The notes below the pieces were generated by a model. The model was not told the origin of the DNA. It saw nothing but the letters and a program-made list of their open reading frames with translations, and did not search any database. Below are positions 1 to 8,987 of a DNA stretch of 64,000 nt, piece by piece. Position numbers and translations under genes: made by a program. Every line of letters starts with the position of its first letter. Position 1 is the stretch's first letter. Origin of the DNA: SW132 sp038150125 (GTDB taxonomy: Bacteria; Bacteroidota; Rhodothermia; Balneolales; Balneolaceae); the NCBI RefSeq assembly GCF_038150125.1, contig NZ_JBBVMF010000005.1:260093-324092 (forward strand), written 5' to 3'.

Positions 1-2084
1 TTGAGGCTGTCAGCTGCAAAGTTATAATTCGAATTCACCGAAAAGTTATCGATCAGGCGAATATTTGTGGTTTGTACCTCGCCTGTTGAATCCCGCTTTA
101 TCCTTTTTGTTTCCAGTATGTTAGACAGACCAAAAGAGATGGTTTGTTGTTCTCCGCGGGGCGGTCCGCCGAATACCTCCCGATCAAATTTTGAAAACAG
201 GCGTGTGTTACCAAGCGTGTCGGTTTGAACCTCTTCGTAAAACCCCCATTGCTCATCTGAAAAATCGGGCCTGTAGCTTAAACTTACGTTTGGGCGTACG
301 GTGTGCCTGAGTCCTTCAAAATTACCAACTTTTACCTGGGATATTCCATAGAAGGTGGTAGAAAAAGAGAGGCTGGTGCTAAAATCCCGTGCAGCGGCGA
401 ACCCTCTCTCCTTTGATTCAACAACCCTGTTCTCTTCCGCATTAAAGTCTCTGTTTGTTGTAGATGGATACCAATATTCGTTAAAGCTGATATTTGCACT
501 CACATTTAAAAACTGGCTTGGTACCAGCTGTCCCGCTCTCACCTGAGCTCTTTGGACAAACCCATACTGTATGTGTTCATCATTTCCAGTTGCTTCACGA
601 TATTTGGACGGATCAAACAGCGCTTCAAACCAGTTTATCTGAGCTGAATCTCTTGCTGTAGGTGTAAAGTTGTAATTACTGCTGAAGTTGTTGTTATAGC
701 TCACAGAAATATTTTCATACCACAGTTTTTCAGCTGCCCCTGGTTGATTTGATTCAAAAGGGGAAAACTGGCGCATTGAAAATGACATTTCCGGTCCGGT
801 CAGTCTTGTGACGTTCGTGTTAAACTGCTGGTTCAGGTTTGAGGATACGGAAAAGTTATAATTGCCTTCCGGGTGTTTGTAACGGTAAGAAATACGGGAT
901 GTACTGCTTGTTTGAGCTCTCTCATCAATATCTAATGAATTCCTTTGGAAATAGTTTGAAGTATTTAAATTGATATTAGCATTTAGATTGGCGTAGGGAG
1001 AGAGCGTTTGGTCGTGCGTAATACTTAGGCGCTTACTCACGGTTTCAGCAAAATTAAGATCGGTAGGCTCAAGACCCTGCTCACGAGAATAGCCAACATT
1101 GATGCTGCCAGAAAAACTATCTGTCTTTCTGTATTGCATTCTGGTATTGCTGAAAAACGTACCCGATGTGAACAAATCGATAGATGTTTGTCCTACAATA
1201 TTTTCATTAAAATACTGAAACCATCCCAGGTTCTGAAGCCCGAGTCCGCGCGAGCCGGTATTTTGAAAAAGATAAGTAGGTTGAAGCAGCCCGGACTGCC
1301 TCTGCTCGATGCCGGCAGGTACATAGCCAAAAGGAAAAACTACGGGGTAGGGAATATCAAGAATATAGAGGCGGGCATTGGTAAAGAAAATTTCTTCCTG
1401 ATCCACAATCTTCATTCGTTCGGCTTTGATGTAATAGGTCATGTGGTCGGGAGGGCAGCTGGAATAGATTCCATCTTCAACAAAAACTTCAGTCTTTGAA
1501 ACGTTTTTGATCTTCGTGCCAATCAGGTGCCCCTGGCTCACCTGAACTTCAGCCACTTCAAATTTACCTTTTTCTGTTTCGTAGTTGAAAAGAATGCGGG
1601 TGCTTTTCAAATCTTGGTTTTCCTGTCTGAGCACAGGATACGACAGGGTGTCTTCCGGGGTTTTGCTGCGTGCTTCTACCTGACTCAGCTCCAGGTCCAT
1701 TTCTATGGTGCCTGCTTCAAGGGTTGCACTTTCGTGCTCAACAACGGCATTGCCGTACAAAAAAGCTTTACGCTGATCTCTGAAACTGAAGATGAGAGAG
1801 TCACTTGCCTGGAAAGTAATGATATCACCGGTTGCTTGAGCCTGGCCGCCAGGCGGACGCTGCTGTTGCGCCTGACCCTGGAGATTGGTATTGAAGTCAA
1901 TATTTCCCGGTGGTTGATTCAGGCCGGCTTCAGTTGTGTCTGAGGAGGCTGTATCAATAGTATCGGGAAGAGCAGACCGAAGGCTGTCAGGTGGAACTAC
2001 CTGGGAAAAAGCAGTCTCGATGCCGGTACCCCAAACGACACACACGGCCAGAAAAAAAAGAATGAAAGATATGGGGTGCTGCAT
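1..2084 (-). CDS. lptD: LptD-like LPS assembly outer-membrane protein (partial, C-terminus beyond the left edge)
   Basis: The outer-membrane component that inserts lipopolysaccharide into the outer leaflet. About 694 codons are visible and the frame is open to base 1, so the barrel C-terminus is missing. The ATG at 2082-2084 is followed by a hydrophobic signal (FILFFLAVCVVWG) and a Pro/Gln-rich linker. Next comes an OstA/LptA-like segment (LYGNAVVEHESATLEAG), a CPPDH motif and the stretch IPYPVVFPFGYVPAGIE, which is typical of Bacteroidota LptD. The rest is Tyr/Asn-rich alternating beta-barrel sequence. It starts 13 bp after the ROK kinase stop, so it is probably the last gene of an ftsB-like/ROK/lptD operon. 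Family assignment comes from motifs read by eye. An LPS-unrelated OstA-like barrel is less likely. Confidence 0.85.
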   Translation of the reverse strand, partial: MQHPISFILFFLAVCVVWGTGIETAFSQVVPPDSLRSALPDTIDTASSDTTEAGLNQPPGNIDFNTNLQGQAQQQRPPGGQAQATGDIITFQASDSLIFSFRDQRKAFLYGNAVVEHESATLEAGTIEMDLELSQVEARSKTPEDTLSYPVLRQENQDLKSTRILFNYETEKGKFEVAEVQVSQGHLIGTKIKNVSKTEVFVEDGIYSSCPPDHMTYYIKAERMKIVDQEEIFFTNARLYILDIPYPVVFPFGYVPAGIEQRQSGLLQPTYLFQNTGSRGLGLQNLGWFQYFNENIVGQTSIDLFTSGTFFSNTRMQYRKTDSFSGSINVGYSREQGLEPTDLNFAETVSKRLSITHDQTLSPYANLNANINLNTSNYFQRNSLDIDERAQTSSTSRISYRYKHPEGNYNFSVSSNLNQQFNTNVTRLTGPEMSFSMRQFSPFESNQPGAAEKLWYENISVSYNNNFSSNYNFTPTARDSAQINWFEALFDPSKYREATGNDEHIQYGFVQRAQVRAGQLVPSQFLNVSANISFNEYWYPSTTNRDFNAEENRVVESKERGFAAARDFSTSLSFSTTFYGISQVKVGNFEGLRHTVRPNVSLSYRPDFSDEQWGFYEEVQTDTLGNTRLFSKFDREVFGGPPRGEQQTISFGLSNILETKRIKRDSTGEVQTTNIRLIDNFSVNSNYNFAADSL

Positions 2085-2097
2085 AAACGCAAGTTGT

Positions 2098-3048
2098 TCA
2101 ACTCAGTTCTTCAAAAGCGAGACTTGCCGCTCCCAAAAGAGCGGCCTCATTGCCGAGGGATTCGTAAATGATATCAAACCCTTCGAGGAAAGGCGGCATT
2201 AATAGTTTCTTAGCCGTCTCCCTTGCAGGATCTAATATCCACTTCCCTGCCTTAGCAACGCCTCCGCTTACCACAATCTTGCGTATGTCGAGCACATGAA
2301 TATAATTAACAATAGCGAAGCCCAGTTTTTCGCCTGACTTTTTGAGAATATCGATGGCAAGTTCATTGCCGTTATTTGCCGCACGAGTTAAATCAACAGG
2401 CTCTAAAAGGTCAAAATCTTTGTGAAATTCTTTATATAGAGGATTGTCAGGCTGCTGGTTGATAAGATCAGCTGCAAATCTGCTTAAAAACCGCTGACCC
2501 AGGTAGGCTTCAATTCCACCACGGGTGTTACTGTTCGAGAGTGGCCCGTTATAGTCAATAATCACATGGCCAAGTTCTCCGGCAGACCCGGTGGTACCGC
2601 GATAGATCTTATTGTTATAAATAATACCGCCGCCAACGCCGGTTCCAAGCGTAATCGTAATAAAGCTGTCTATTGATTTGGCAACACCAAATCGTGCGGA
2701 TCCCAGAGCAGCTAGATTGGCATCATTATCAATAACGCAGCGCAGATTAAGCCTCTTTTCAATCTCTTTGGCTACATCTTCTTTTTTCCAGCCCGGCAAA
2801 TTGGGCGGGCTCATTACAGTTCGGCGGTCGAGGCTGACCATTCCCGGCAGTCCCATACCAACACCCATAGGTTTGGCCTTATTTCTGGACGTTAGTTCAC
2901 CGACCTGTTCTTTTATGGACTCAAATATTTGATCTTTCCCAAGCTCAGCCCGTGTTGGGATGGATGTTGAGTCGATGAAGCCCTTTTTTTGGTCTACAAG
3001 CGCGATTTTTATGTTCGTCCCACCTAAATCAATACCAATAGAAACCAT
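2098..3048 (-). CDS. ROK-family sugar kinase (glucokinase-like)
   Basis: ATP-dependent phosphorylation of a hexose, probably glucose, in the cytosol. The 316-aa protein opens with the ASKHA phosphate-1 motif IGIDLGGTNIKIALVD, has DNDANLAALG (catalytic Asp region) near residue 107, the ROK signature ITITLGTGVGGGIIYN near 131-146 and SAGELGHVIIDY near 155. The usual ROK zinc cluster (CxCGxxGC) that follows the GH motif is absent; the equivalent stretch reads SNSNTRGGIEAYLG. It starts with ATG, lies 70 bp downstream of the FtsB-like gene and 13 bp upstream of lptD. Substrate preference cannot be decided from sequence; glucose is the commonest for this type. Confidence 0.85.
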   Translation of the reverse strand: MVSIGIDLGGTNIKIALVDQKKGFIDSTSIPTRAELGKDQIFESIKEQVGELTSRNKAKPMGVGMGLPGMVSLDRRTVMSPPNLPGWKKEDVAKEIEKRLNLRCVIDNDANLAALGSARFGVAKSIDSFITITLGTGVGGGIIYNNKIYRGTTGSAGELGHVIIDYNGPLSNSNTRGGIEAYLGQRFLSRFAADLINQQPDNPLYKEFHKDFDLLEPVDLTRAANNGNELAIDILKKSGEKLGFAIVNYIHVLDIRKIVVSGGVAKAGKWILDPARETAKKLLMPPFLEGFDIIYESLGNEAALLGAASLAFEELS

Positions 3049-3118
3049 TCAAAAAGATTTAATTGCTGGATTATTGCGAAAATACATAAAATAGGGATAA
3101 CGATTGGAAAGAAATCCC

Positions 3119-3424
3119 CTATTCGGCAGGTTTTATCCTATAAACTGTTTCGCCGGGCTTGCGCATACCATATTCTTCTCTTGCAATTTTTTCGAGAAGA
3201 TCGGGATTGTTTTTTAAGTCCTCGATCTTTTGCTCTAGTTCTTCCGTTTTAAGCTCAAGCTCCTTGGTACGCTCAATTAACTCGTCTTTGCGAGACTCCA
3301 GCTGGTAGCGAGTAGACAAGCTGTAGGTATCAAAAAAAAGGAACCACAATACAAAAAAGCTAACCAGCAGACTGATTAGGGCAGACTTTTTCCAGTAAAG
3401 CGGGTTTAAGTGTTTGGCATTCAT
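3119..3424 (-). CDS. FtsB/DivIC-like septum formation initiator
   Basis: Small bitopic divisome protein. The 101 aa hold a short cytoplasmic N-terminus, one membrane segment (ALISLLVSFFVLWFLFF, residues ~16-32), then a Glu/Lys coiled coil (~45-75) and the family's C-terminal segment IAREEYGMRKPGETVYRI. These features match the FtsB/DivIC superfamily, which bridges FtsL and FtsQ in the periplasm; which of the two it corresponds to is not distinguishable here. It ends with TAG, so TAG does work as a stop in this genome. A TATATTTG hexamer-like -7 box on the minus strand at 3491-3498 may be its promoter. First gene of the probable operon with the ROK kinase and lptD. Confidence 0.85.
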   Translation of the reverse strand: MNAKHLNPLYWKKSALISLLVSFFVLWFLFFDTYSLSTRYQLESRKDELIERTKELELKTEELEQKIEDLKNNPDLLEKIAREEYGMRKPGETVYRIKPAE

Positions 3425-3548
3425 AGTGGGTACTTCAAATTCAGCCGGAAAATTAGCTTAATTACATAGCTTAAACAACTATAGAATTGCCAAATATACA
3501 AATTAGATTGCGCCATGAGGAGAGTATCGACCAAAATTAGGCAGGGGT

Positions 3549-3590
3549 AAAAAAAATAACCCCTACCGGGTATCAGCCGATAAGGGTTAA
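3549..3590 (-). terminator. Intrinsic terminator after tRNA-Lys
   Basis: On the minus strand AACCC(TTA)...(TAG)GGGTT forms a hairpin that is followed directly by an ATTTTTTTT tract. It lies 26 bp beyond the tRNA 3' end and matches a Rho-independent terminator. Confidence 0.75.
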
Positions 3591-3615
3591 TCAAGAGAGA
3601 TTCTTAAATATAGTG

Positions 3616-3688
3616 TGAATCGGGAGGGGCTCGAACCCTCGACCCACGGCTTAAAAGGCCGTTGCTCTACCAGCTGAGCTACCGATTC
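3616..3688 (-). tRNA. tRNA-Lys (anticodon TTT)
   Basis: Complete cloverleaf on the minus strand. The 7-bp acceptor stem GAATCGG/CCGATTC, the D-arm AGCTCAGCTGGTAGAGC, the anticodon stem ACGGC/GCCGT around loop CTTTTAA, and the T-arm with GGTTCGAGCCC are all present. The discriminator base is A. CCA is not encoded. The anticodon TTT reads AAA/AAG lysine codons. Confidence 0.97.
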
Positions 3689-3708
3689 GTCAAATCCTTC
3701 ACAGATGC

Positions 3709-3740
3709 CAAAGATAAGGATATGACGATCTCAAAATCAA
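3709..3740 (-). promoter_or_regulatory. Promoter of tRNA-Lys (Bacteroidota-type -33/-7)
   Basis: Minus-strand TTG (3738-3740), a 21-bp spacer and TATCTTTG (3709-3716), placed 20 bp before the tRNA start. This fits the TTG-N19/21-TAnnTTTG consensus of Bacteroidota sigma factor. Confidence 0.6.
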
Positions 3741-3867
3741 ATGGAAGAAAAACTTTTTTCTAAAAAAATCAGATGATTATTCTGCAAAAGCCTCAGTGGT
3801 TTTCTACATTACAAACAGAAGTTACGTCAGACAGCATTCCATAACAAGTAAAATAATATTACAAGCC

Positions 3868-4266
3868 ATGGCTACTGTATTCACCAAGATTATCGAAGGA
3901 GAAATACCTTGCTATAAAATCGCCGAAAACAACACCCATTTTGCGTTTTTAGATATTAATCCTATAGCAAAGGGGCATACACTTGTCGTTCCCAAAAAAG
4001 AGATCGACTATATTTTTGACCTGCCGGATGACTTGCTGTCCGAAACGATGGTTGTCGCGAAAAAAATCGCAGCCGCGATAGACAGTTCGCTCTCACCCAT
4101 TCGCACAGGCATCATTGTGGAAGGACTCGAGGTTCCTCATGCACACATTCATCTTGTGCCTATTTATAAACCATCACAGAAATTTTCGCTAGGTCACTCT
4201 GTGGATATCAGTGAAAATGAGATGCAGGAAATCGCCGACAAAATATCAGCCGGGGTCAATATATGA
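3868..4266 (+). CDS. HIT family nucleotide hydrolase/transferase
   Basis: Histidine-triad protein, 132 aa from the ATG at 3868. This start was chosen because family members begin at MATVFTKIIEGEIPCYKI; an upstream in-frame ATG at 3796 would add a 24-residue tail with no similarity. The active-site triad HAHIHLVP lies near residues 92-99 and NPIAKGHTLVVPKK near 31-44. HIT proteins act on nucleoside 5'-phosphoramidates or dinucleotides in the cytosol; the natural substrate is unknown here. Its stop overlaps the aroQ start by 4 bp (ATGA), so the two are translationally coupled. Confidence 0.88.
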   Translation: MATVFTKIIEGEIPCYKIAENNTHFAFLDINPIAKGHTLVVPKKEIDYIFDLPDDLLSETMVVAKKIAAAIDSSLSPIRTGIIVEGLEVPHAHIHLVPIYKPSQKFSLGHSVDISENEMQEIADKISAGVNI

Positions 4267-4697
4267 ATATCCTGGTACTGAATGGCCCGAACCTGAACCT
4301 ACTGGGAGATCGCGATGAGGATACATACGGGGTGCGCACACTTTCGGATATTGAAGAAGGGTTGCGCGCACTGTATCCGGAGGCCAGCTTTACTTTTCTG
4401 CAGAGTAACCATGAGGGTGAGCTTATCGACGCTATTCACAATGCGCGTATGAGTAACACCGATGCACTTATTGCAAACTGGGGTGGCTTTACGCATTCGT
4501 CGGTAGCAATACGGGATGCTCTGGAACTACTGAAGATCCCCAAAGTTGAAGTTCACCTGTCGAATATTCATGCCCGCGAAGAGTTTCGGGAGCGCTCAAT
4601 TACAGGTAAAATGATGGATGGGATCATTACGGGGTTTGGTGCCTACAGTTATTATCTCGGTGTCGAAGCGGTGAAACATCTCACGCAGAGGGGCTGA
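4263..4697 (+). CDS. aroQ: Type II 3-dehydroquinate dehydratase
   Basis: Third step of the shikimate pathway: trans-dehydration of 3-dehydroquinate to 3-dehydroshikimate, as a cytosolic dodecamer. The 144 aa have the N-terminal NGPNLNLLGDRDEDTYG (catalytic Tyr in the lid), QSNHEGELIDAIH, the segment GGFTHSSVAIRDAL near residue 76 where INPGAYTHTSVA is usual, and VHLSNIHAREEFR near 101 (catalytic His and binding residues). Its length is standard. It overlaps the HIT gene by 4 bp and abuts the flippase gene, so it is the middle gene of a three-gene operon. Confidence 0.95.
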   Translation: MNILVLNGPNLNLLGDRDEDTYGVRTLSDIEEGLRALYPEASFTFLQSNHEGELIDAIHNARMSNTDALIANWGGFTHSSVAIRDALELLKIPKVEVHLSNIHAREEFRERSITGKMMDGIITGFGAYSYYLGVEAVKHLTQRG

Positions 4698-6158
4698 GTG
4701 AGTAAACTGCGTGAGCTTTTTAGTGATTCGGTGATTTACGGGTTCAGCAACGTGGTGGCCCGCTTTATCAACTATCTGCTGGTGCCGTTTCACACAGATG
4801 TTTTTTCCACTGCCCGGTACAGCATAGTAAGTTTGGTTTATGCAGCGATCACCTTTCTGAACGTGATTCTGCAAATGGGCATGGAGTCGGCCTATCTCAG
4901 GTACGCTGAAGACCGCAAAGAAGCCTCAAATATTTTTAAAACCATTCAGCTTTCGCTGCTTGGAGTATCGACCGTGGCAGTGGTGCTTCTTTGGCTGTTT
5001 ATGCCTGTTGCCCTATCCGCCATGAATCTCGATAGTGGAACCTCGGGCATCTATATAATGATGCTGGGAATTCTGTGGTTCGATACGCTTGCCATTGTTC
5101 CATTCGCCGAGCTGCGTCTTGTACGCAAATCTATTCAGTTTGCCATTCTTAAGACACTGCATGTCATCATTAATGTAGGTCTGAACTTTTACCTGATACT
5201 CAGCCTGGATTATGGGATTGAGGCTGTGTTTATCGCTAATCTCGTAGCGTCTGTCATTATTACCGGGTTGATCTGGGCTGTCACTGCTGATTTGTGGAAA
5301 GGGGAATGGTCGCAGAAATGGGTGGGCACTATTTTCAGGTTTGGGCTTCCGTTTATTCCTGCAGGTTTGGGGCATGCCACCAATGAAATGCTCGACCGAT
5401 TTCTGCTCAATTCAATGGACCCGTCCGTTGCCGAAAAACTATACGGTTCCGGAATCACGCCGGAAGATGTAGTTGGAATTTACAGTGCGTGCTACAAGCT
5501 TGCCGTGTTTATGCTGCTGATGGTTCAAATGTACCGCATGGCATGGCAGCCATTTTTTATGAGGTATTCGCGTGATGAAGAATCTGCCACACTCTTCAGC
5601 CGTGCATTTATCTACTTCAATGCATTCGCCGCTGTGGCTTACCTGGTTGTGGCGCTGTTCAGGGAACAAATCGTAGCCATAAACGTGCCCGTATTAAACG
5701 CCACACTGATTAACAGCGAGTACTGGCCCGGACTCGAAATTGTGCCGTTGCTTTTGCTCGCCTACTGGTTTCAGGGTTGGTACATAAATTTTTCATCCGG
5801 CATATTTATCAAAGAGAAAACGTCGGTTCTTTACAAAATTACGCTTTTAGGAGCCGGCATTACATTGGCAGTTAACCTGGCACTCATACCCTATTATGGC
5901 ATGATGGGGTCGGCCGCTGCTACACTTGCAAGTTATGGTGTGATGGCATTCGTGCTGGGTATTTACAGCAAACGCGTGATGGAGGTTAATTACCGGATAC
6001 CGCTTAATTTAGGCCTGATGATTTTTTGTGTGATTCTTGTCTATACGGCACCTTTGGTATCAGCGTGGATGAATATGAGCTATGTTGTGGCAAGTTCGCT
6101 GCTATTGATTCCCGGACTGGCAGCTATAGGGGGCTATATTTATTTTACAGAGAGGTAA
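4698..6158 (+). CDS. Lipopolysaccharide/polysaccharide flippase (MOP/MVF superfamily)
   Basis: Multi-spanning inner-membrane protein of 486 aa with about 12-14 hydrophobic segments. The N-terminal pattern (SVIYGFSNVVARFINYLLVP) is typical of Wzx-like oligosaccharide flippases and of the O-antigen/teichoic acid export group. GTG is the start codon, immediately after the aroQ TGA stop; no better start is seen. It probably moves an undecaprenyl-linked glycan, but the substrate cannot be read from sequence and there are no glycosyltransferases nearby. Last gene of the HIT-aroQ operon. Confidence 0.8.
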   Translation: MSKLRELFSDSVIYGFSNVVARFINYLLVPFHTDVFSTARYSIVSLVYAAITFLNVILQMGMESAYLRYAEDRKEASNIFKTIQLSLLGVSTVAVVLLWLFMPVALSAMNLDSGTSGIYIMMLGILWFDTLAIVPFAELRLVRKSIQFAILKTLHVIINVGLNFYLILSLDYGIEAVFIANLVASVIITGLIWAVTADLWKGEWSQKWVGTIFRFGLPFIPAGLGHATNEMLDRFLLNSMDPSVAEKLYGSGITPEDVVGIYSACYKLAVFMLLMVQMYRMAWQPFFMRYSRDEESATLFSRAFIYFNAFAAVAYLVVALFREQIVAINVPVLNATLINSEYWPGLEIVPLLLLAYWFQGWYINFSSGIFIKEKTSVLYKITLLGAGITLAVNLALIPYYGMMGSAAATLASYGVMAFVLGIYSKRVMEVNYRIPLNLGLMIFCVILVYTAPLVSAWMNMSYVVASSLLLIPGLAAIGGYIYFTER

Positions 6159-6290
6159 TCAATAAATCTGACGGCTCGATCTCAATATAGTCCGGTTTAA
6201 ACCTGTAAGACGTGATTGTGGAACAATTTCTCATCAAAAATAGTGTTTATATAACTTTGCACCAGACCTGAAATCTATTTTAATCAAATA

Positions 6291-6866
6291 ATGTCCATCA
6301 TGCCGAGACTTGTGCAGTACTTGTTGGCAATCGCGCTCATGGTTTTTGCCGCGGATTCTATATGCGGCCAAGGAATTCCCGGGGCTAACAATTTTTTAAA
6401 TCTTGCCGATAAGCAATTTGAGCGGTCCGTTGTTACGCTTGGAGATGTACAATCTGCAGAACATAAAAGTGAAGGCCGGGCGCTGTTTTACAGCCTGGTT
6501 TCCACGGCTGTACCAATTGGAATAGGAGCTCTGTCAGACGATAATGTGAGGTCATTTTCACTGGCGTTTGGCGTCGCAGTAGGGCCATCTATAGGTATTG
6601 CGTACGGAGACGATCTTGATCGGGCCGCCCTTGGGACGGGAATTCGTGCTGCAGGTGTGGGAATTGCAGCTATTGGAGGAATTTTTCATCTTCTGGACTC
6701 ATTTTCTGATGATAGCGGGTTAACGACTGGTGATATTTTAATTACCGGAGGATTGAGCCTGACAGGATTCAGCATGATTTATGATATTTTTTCGAATCGA
6801 GAAAAGCTGTCCGACGATACAACGAAAGGCTTGATCGGGAGCAGATTGAAATCGATCCCTGGATGA
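6291..6866 (+). CDS. Hypothetical exported or membrane protein
   Basis: Not recognised. The 191 aa start with a signal peptide or anchor (LVQYLLAIALMVFAA, then SICGQG). A Gly/Ala-rich region follows with at least three moderately hydrophobic segments (SLVSTAVPIGIGAL, AAGVGIAAIGGIFHLL, ILITGGLSLTGFSMIYDIF). It may be a small envelope protein of the kind common in this phylum. It stands alone between the flippase and the lytic transglycosylase, with 132 bp upstream. Confidence 0.55.
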   Translation: MSIMPRLVQYLLAIALMVFAADSICGQGIPGANNFLNLADKQFERSVVTLGDVQSAEHKSEGRALFYSLVSTAVPIGIGALSDDNVRSFSLAFGVAVGPSIGIAYGDDLDRAALGTGIRAAGVGIAAIGGIFHLLDSFSDDSGLTTGDILITGGLSLTGFSMIYDIFSNREKLSDDTTKGLIGSRLKSIPG

Positions 6867-7021
6867 ATATATTACTGGATAGCGCCGGCATGAGCGTCAG
6901 TTTTCGATTTTGAGGACTGTAAACCTCCAAAATTCGTGAAACAAATTTAACAACTAAGCTCTTTTGAACGAGCAATTTTTTTTATAACCTGATGAAGACA
7001 GTCAAATAACCGAAAGACCCC

Positions 7022-7798
7022 ATGTATAAAACGATATCATCTCTTGTATTAACATCACTGATTCTGTTTATCACCGTGCTACCCGCGGCTGCTGAAACCG
7101 ATCCGGAAAAAAACGAAAAATATGAGGAACGCCTCAATGCTTTAAAGGAATATTTTCAATCCAACGGAATGAGCATCGATCAGATGCTGGAAGACTCACG
7201 ATTTGAAATTTACGAGAGCATTGGCGACAGGTTTAAAAATTCAGCTGAACGCAAGACTCTCAATCTGGAAGATTATAAAGTCATTCTTGGGTTTGAAGCC
7301 AAAAAATCTCAAATGGTAACGTTTATAAAAGAGCATAACCAGCAGCTCGAAATAGCAGAAATCGAGTATGGAATTCCAAAATATGTGATAGCGGCCATCA
7401 TCGGAATCGAGTCGGATTACGGGAGAAATATAGGAAGCTACAATCCATTTAATTCATACGTGTCGATGTACGCCGTGGACTACCGCGCTGATTTTGCGAG
7501 GGCACAACTAAAAGAGCTCATCGAATTTATAACCCGGAAAGAGATCGACGTATTTGAGTTGAAATCGAGCTATGCAGGAGCAATGTCGTTCGCTCAATTT
7601 ATCCCTTACTCTATTAATAAATGGTGGGTTGGCGACGATATTTTTGACATGAATAACAATATCATGTCAGTGGGGAACTACCTTGCCTATTTTAAAGAGA
7701 GAACAGGAAGTATCGACAGGGCTGTTTTCCGGTACAATCCGAGTGAACTTTATACCAGTGCGGTAATGGCTCTTGCCAACGAAGCACAACAGATGTAA
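7022..7798 (+). CDS. MltB-type lytic murein transglycosylase (SLT_2/GH103 family)
   Basis: Cleaves peptidoglycan glycan strands with formation of 1,6-anhydro-MurNAc. The 258 aa have a cleavable signal (ISSLVLTSLILFITVLPAAA). The catalytic segment is YVIAAIIGIESDYG (Glu of IES, residue ~137), followed by SYAGAMSFAQFIPYSI (~190-205), which matches the WAGAMG-PQFIPSS signature of the family. It is somewhat short, lacks the C-terminal peptidoglycan-binding domain found in many members, and has no lipobox, so it is probably a soluble periplasmic enzyme. Followed by a hairpin shared with the convergent cyclophilin gene. Confidence 0.82.
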   Translation: MYKTISSLVLTSLILFITVLPAAAETDPEKNEKYEERLNALKEYFQSNGMSIDQMLEDSRFEIYESIGDRFKNSAERKTLNLEDYKVILGFEAKKSQMVTFIKEHNQQLEIAEIEYGIPKYVIAAIIGIESDYGRNIGSYNPFNSYVSMYAVDYRADFARAQLKELIEFITRKEIDVFELKSSYAGAMSFAQFIPYSINKWWVGDDIFDMNNNIMSVGNYLAYFKERTGSIDRAVFRYNPSELYTSAVMALANEAQQM

Positions 7799-7818
7799 AG
7801 TTCCTGAATCTGAATAAG

Positions 7819-7853
7819 ACCGCCTGCTCTATTTCAAGTTTAGCCCAGGCGGT
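7819..7853. terminator. Bidirectional hairpin between convergent genes
   Basis: ACCGCCTG...CAGGCGGT, an 8-bp perfect stem, sits between the stops of the lytic transglycosylase (+) and the cyclophilin (-). T-rich sequence follows in both directions but the runs are short. Confidence 0.5.
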
Positions 7854-7859
7854 TTGATG

Positions 7860-8303
7860 TTATTCCTGCTCGTCCAGAATGCGCACTTGTTTGATCTTGT
7901 CTTTAGGTTTGATCTGATCGATGAGATCAACATTTTCAACAACCTTTCCGAACACAGTGTGATTACCGTCGAGATGAGCCGTGTTATCCCGATTATGGCA
8001 AATGAAGAATTGTGAGCCGCCTGTATTACGACCTGCATGTGCCATAGACAGTGCGCCGCGTTCGTGGTACTGCTTATCGCCGTCCAGCTCACAATCGATT
8101 GTGTAACCGGGACCGCCGCTGCCGGTACCATCGGGACAACCGCCCTGAACCATGAAGTTTGGAATGACACGGTGAAATGTTAGACCGTCGTAAAAGCCTT
8201 TCTTAGCCAGTGAGACAAAGTTTTCAACCGTGCCGGGCGCATCGTCATCATAAAACTCGATGGTCATGGTGCCCTGCTTTAATTCCATTTCTGCTTTCGT
8301 CAT
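7860..8303 (-). CDS. Cyclophilin-type peptidyl-prolyl cis-trans isomerase
   Basis: Accelerates proline isomerisation during protein folding. With the ATG at 8301-8303 it is 147 aa; an ATG 51 bp upstream would add a tail without similarity. Diagnostic motifs are FHRVIPNFMVQGG (catalytic Arg), the NTGGSQFFICHNRDNTAHLD block, and NHTVFGKVVENVDLID. There is no signal peptide, so it is probably cytosolic. The length matches the small bacterial PpiB-like group. Convergent with the lytic transglycosylase. Confidence 0.93.
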   Translation of the reverse strand: MTKAEMELKQGTMTIEFYDDDAPGTVENFVSLAKKGFYDGLTFHRVIPNFMVQGGCPDGTGSGGPGYTIDCELDGDKQYHERGALSMAHAGRNTGGSQFFICHNRDNTAHLDGNHTVFGKVVENVDLIDQIKPKDKIKQVRILDEQE

Positions 8304-8487
8304 AAAAATAATTGAGTGATTATTGTGGATGATTTTATGTGGTGAAAGATACAAGATTATAATATCGAACGGGGCTGAATTTAAATAGTTATCACAGAAT
8401 GACGGACATCATTAAAATAAAGAACTTCTGTAGATTTTGATCGCAGGAATCGCTATCTAAACGAAAACACTAACCTATTCTCACGCT

Positions 8488-8985
8488 ATGGATGCGGATT
8501 TTCTTACCTGGGTCTTTCTCGGTGGCGGGCTGCTGTTAATGATTCTTGAATTAGCAATTCCGGGAGGCGTTGCGTTCTTTTTGGGAATCAGCGGTATAAT
8601 TGTGGGGGTTTTGCGGTTTCTTGACCTGATAACGAGCACCGGTGGATCAGTTGCCGCATGGCTGATACTCTCAGTTGGTTTAACCATCGCCATTCGTCCA
8701 TTCATCAAAAAGTATCTCAGGCCCGAGAGCTCGTTTAAATACGCTGATGAAGATTATGAGGCAATGGACCAGGTTGCCGAGGTTATCGAGGAAGTGAATG
8801 AATATGACAATAGCGGTAAAATTCGATTTGATGGTACATCCTGGCGGGCGAAATCTCTCGATGGCACCATCAAACCCGGAGCGAAAGTGCGAATACGGTA
8901 CAGGGAAAACATTACGTGGATTGTGGAAGCTGAAGGCGTAAAGGAACCATCAAAAGAGCAACTTAAAAACCTAAGTAGAAACTAA
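8488..8985 (+). CDS. NfeD-family membrane protein
   Basis: The 165 aa carry two or three membrane segments (VFLGGGLLLMILELAIPGGVAFFLGISGI and AAWLILSVGLTIAI) and a soluble OB-fold C-terminus with GKIRFDGTSWRAKS near residues 110-125 and GAKVRIRYRE. This is the classical NfeD short form, which partners SPFH/stomatin proteins in membrane microdomains. Its stop is 2 bp before the first SPFH gene, so the three genes form one operon. The role (membrane quality control or fluidity) is known only for the family. Confidence 0.88.
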   Translation: MDADFLTWVFLGGGLLLMILELAIPGGVAFFLGISGIIVGVLRFLDLITSTGGSVAAWLILSVGLTIAIRPFIKKYLRPESSFKYADEDYEAMDQVAEVIEEVNEYDNSGKIRFDGTSWRAKSLDGTIKPGAKVRIRYRENITWIVEAEGVKEPSKEQLKNLSRN

Positions 8986-8987
8986 TT

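Noticed and set aside
1134..2202. Several plus-strand frames at the left end
   Set aside because: They are antisense shadows of the lptD gene, which translates continuously from 2084 to 1 with clear family motifs.
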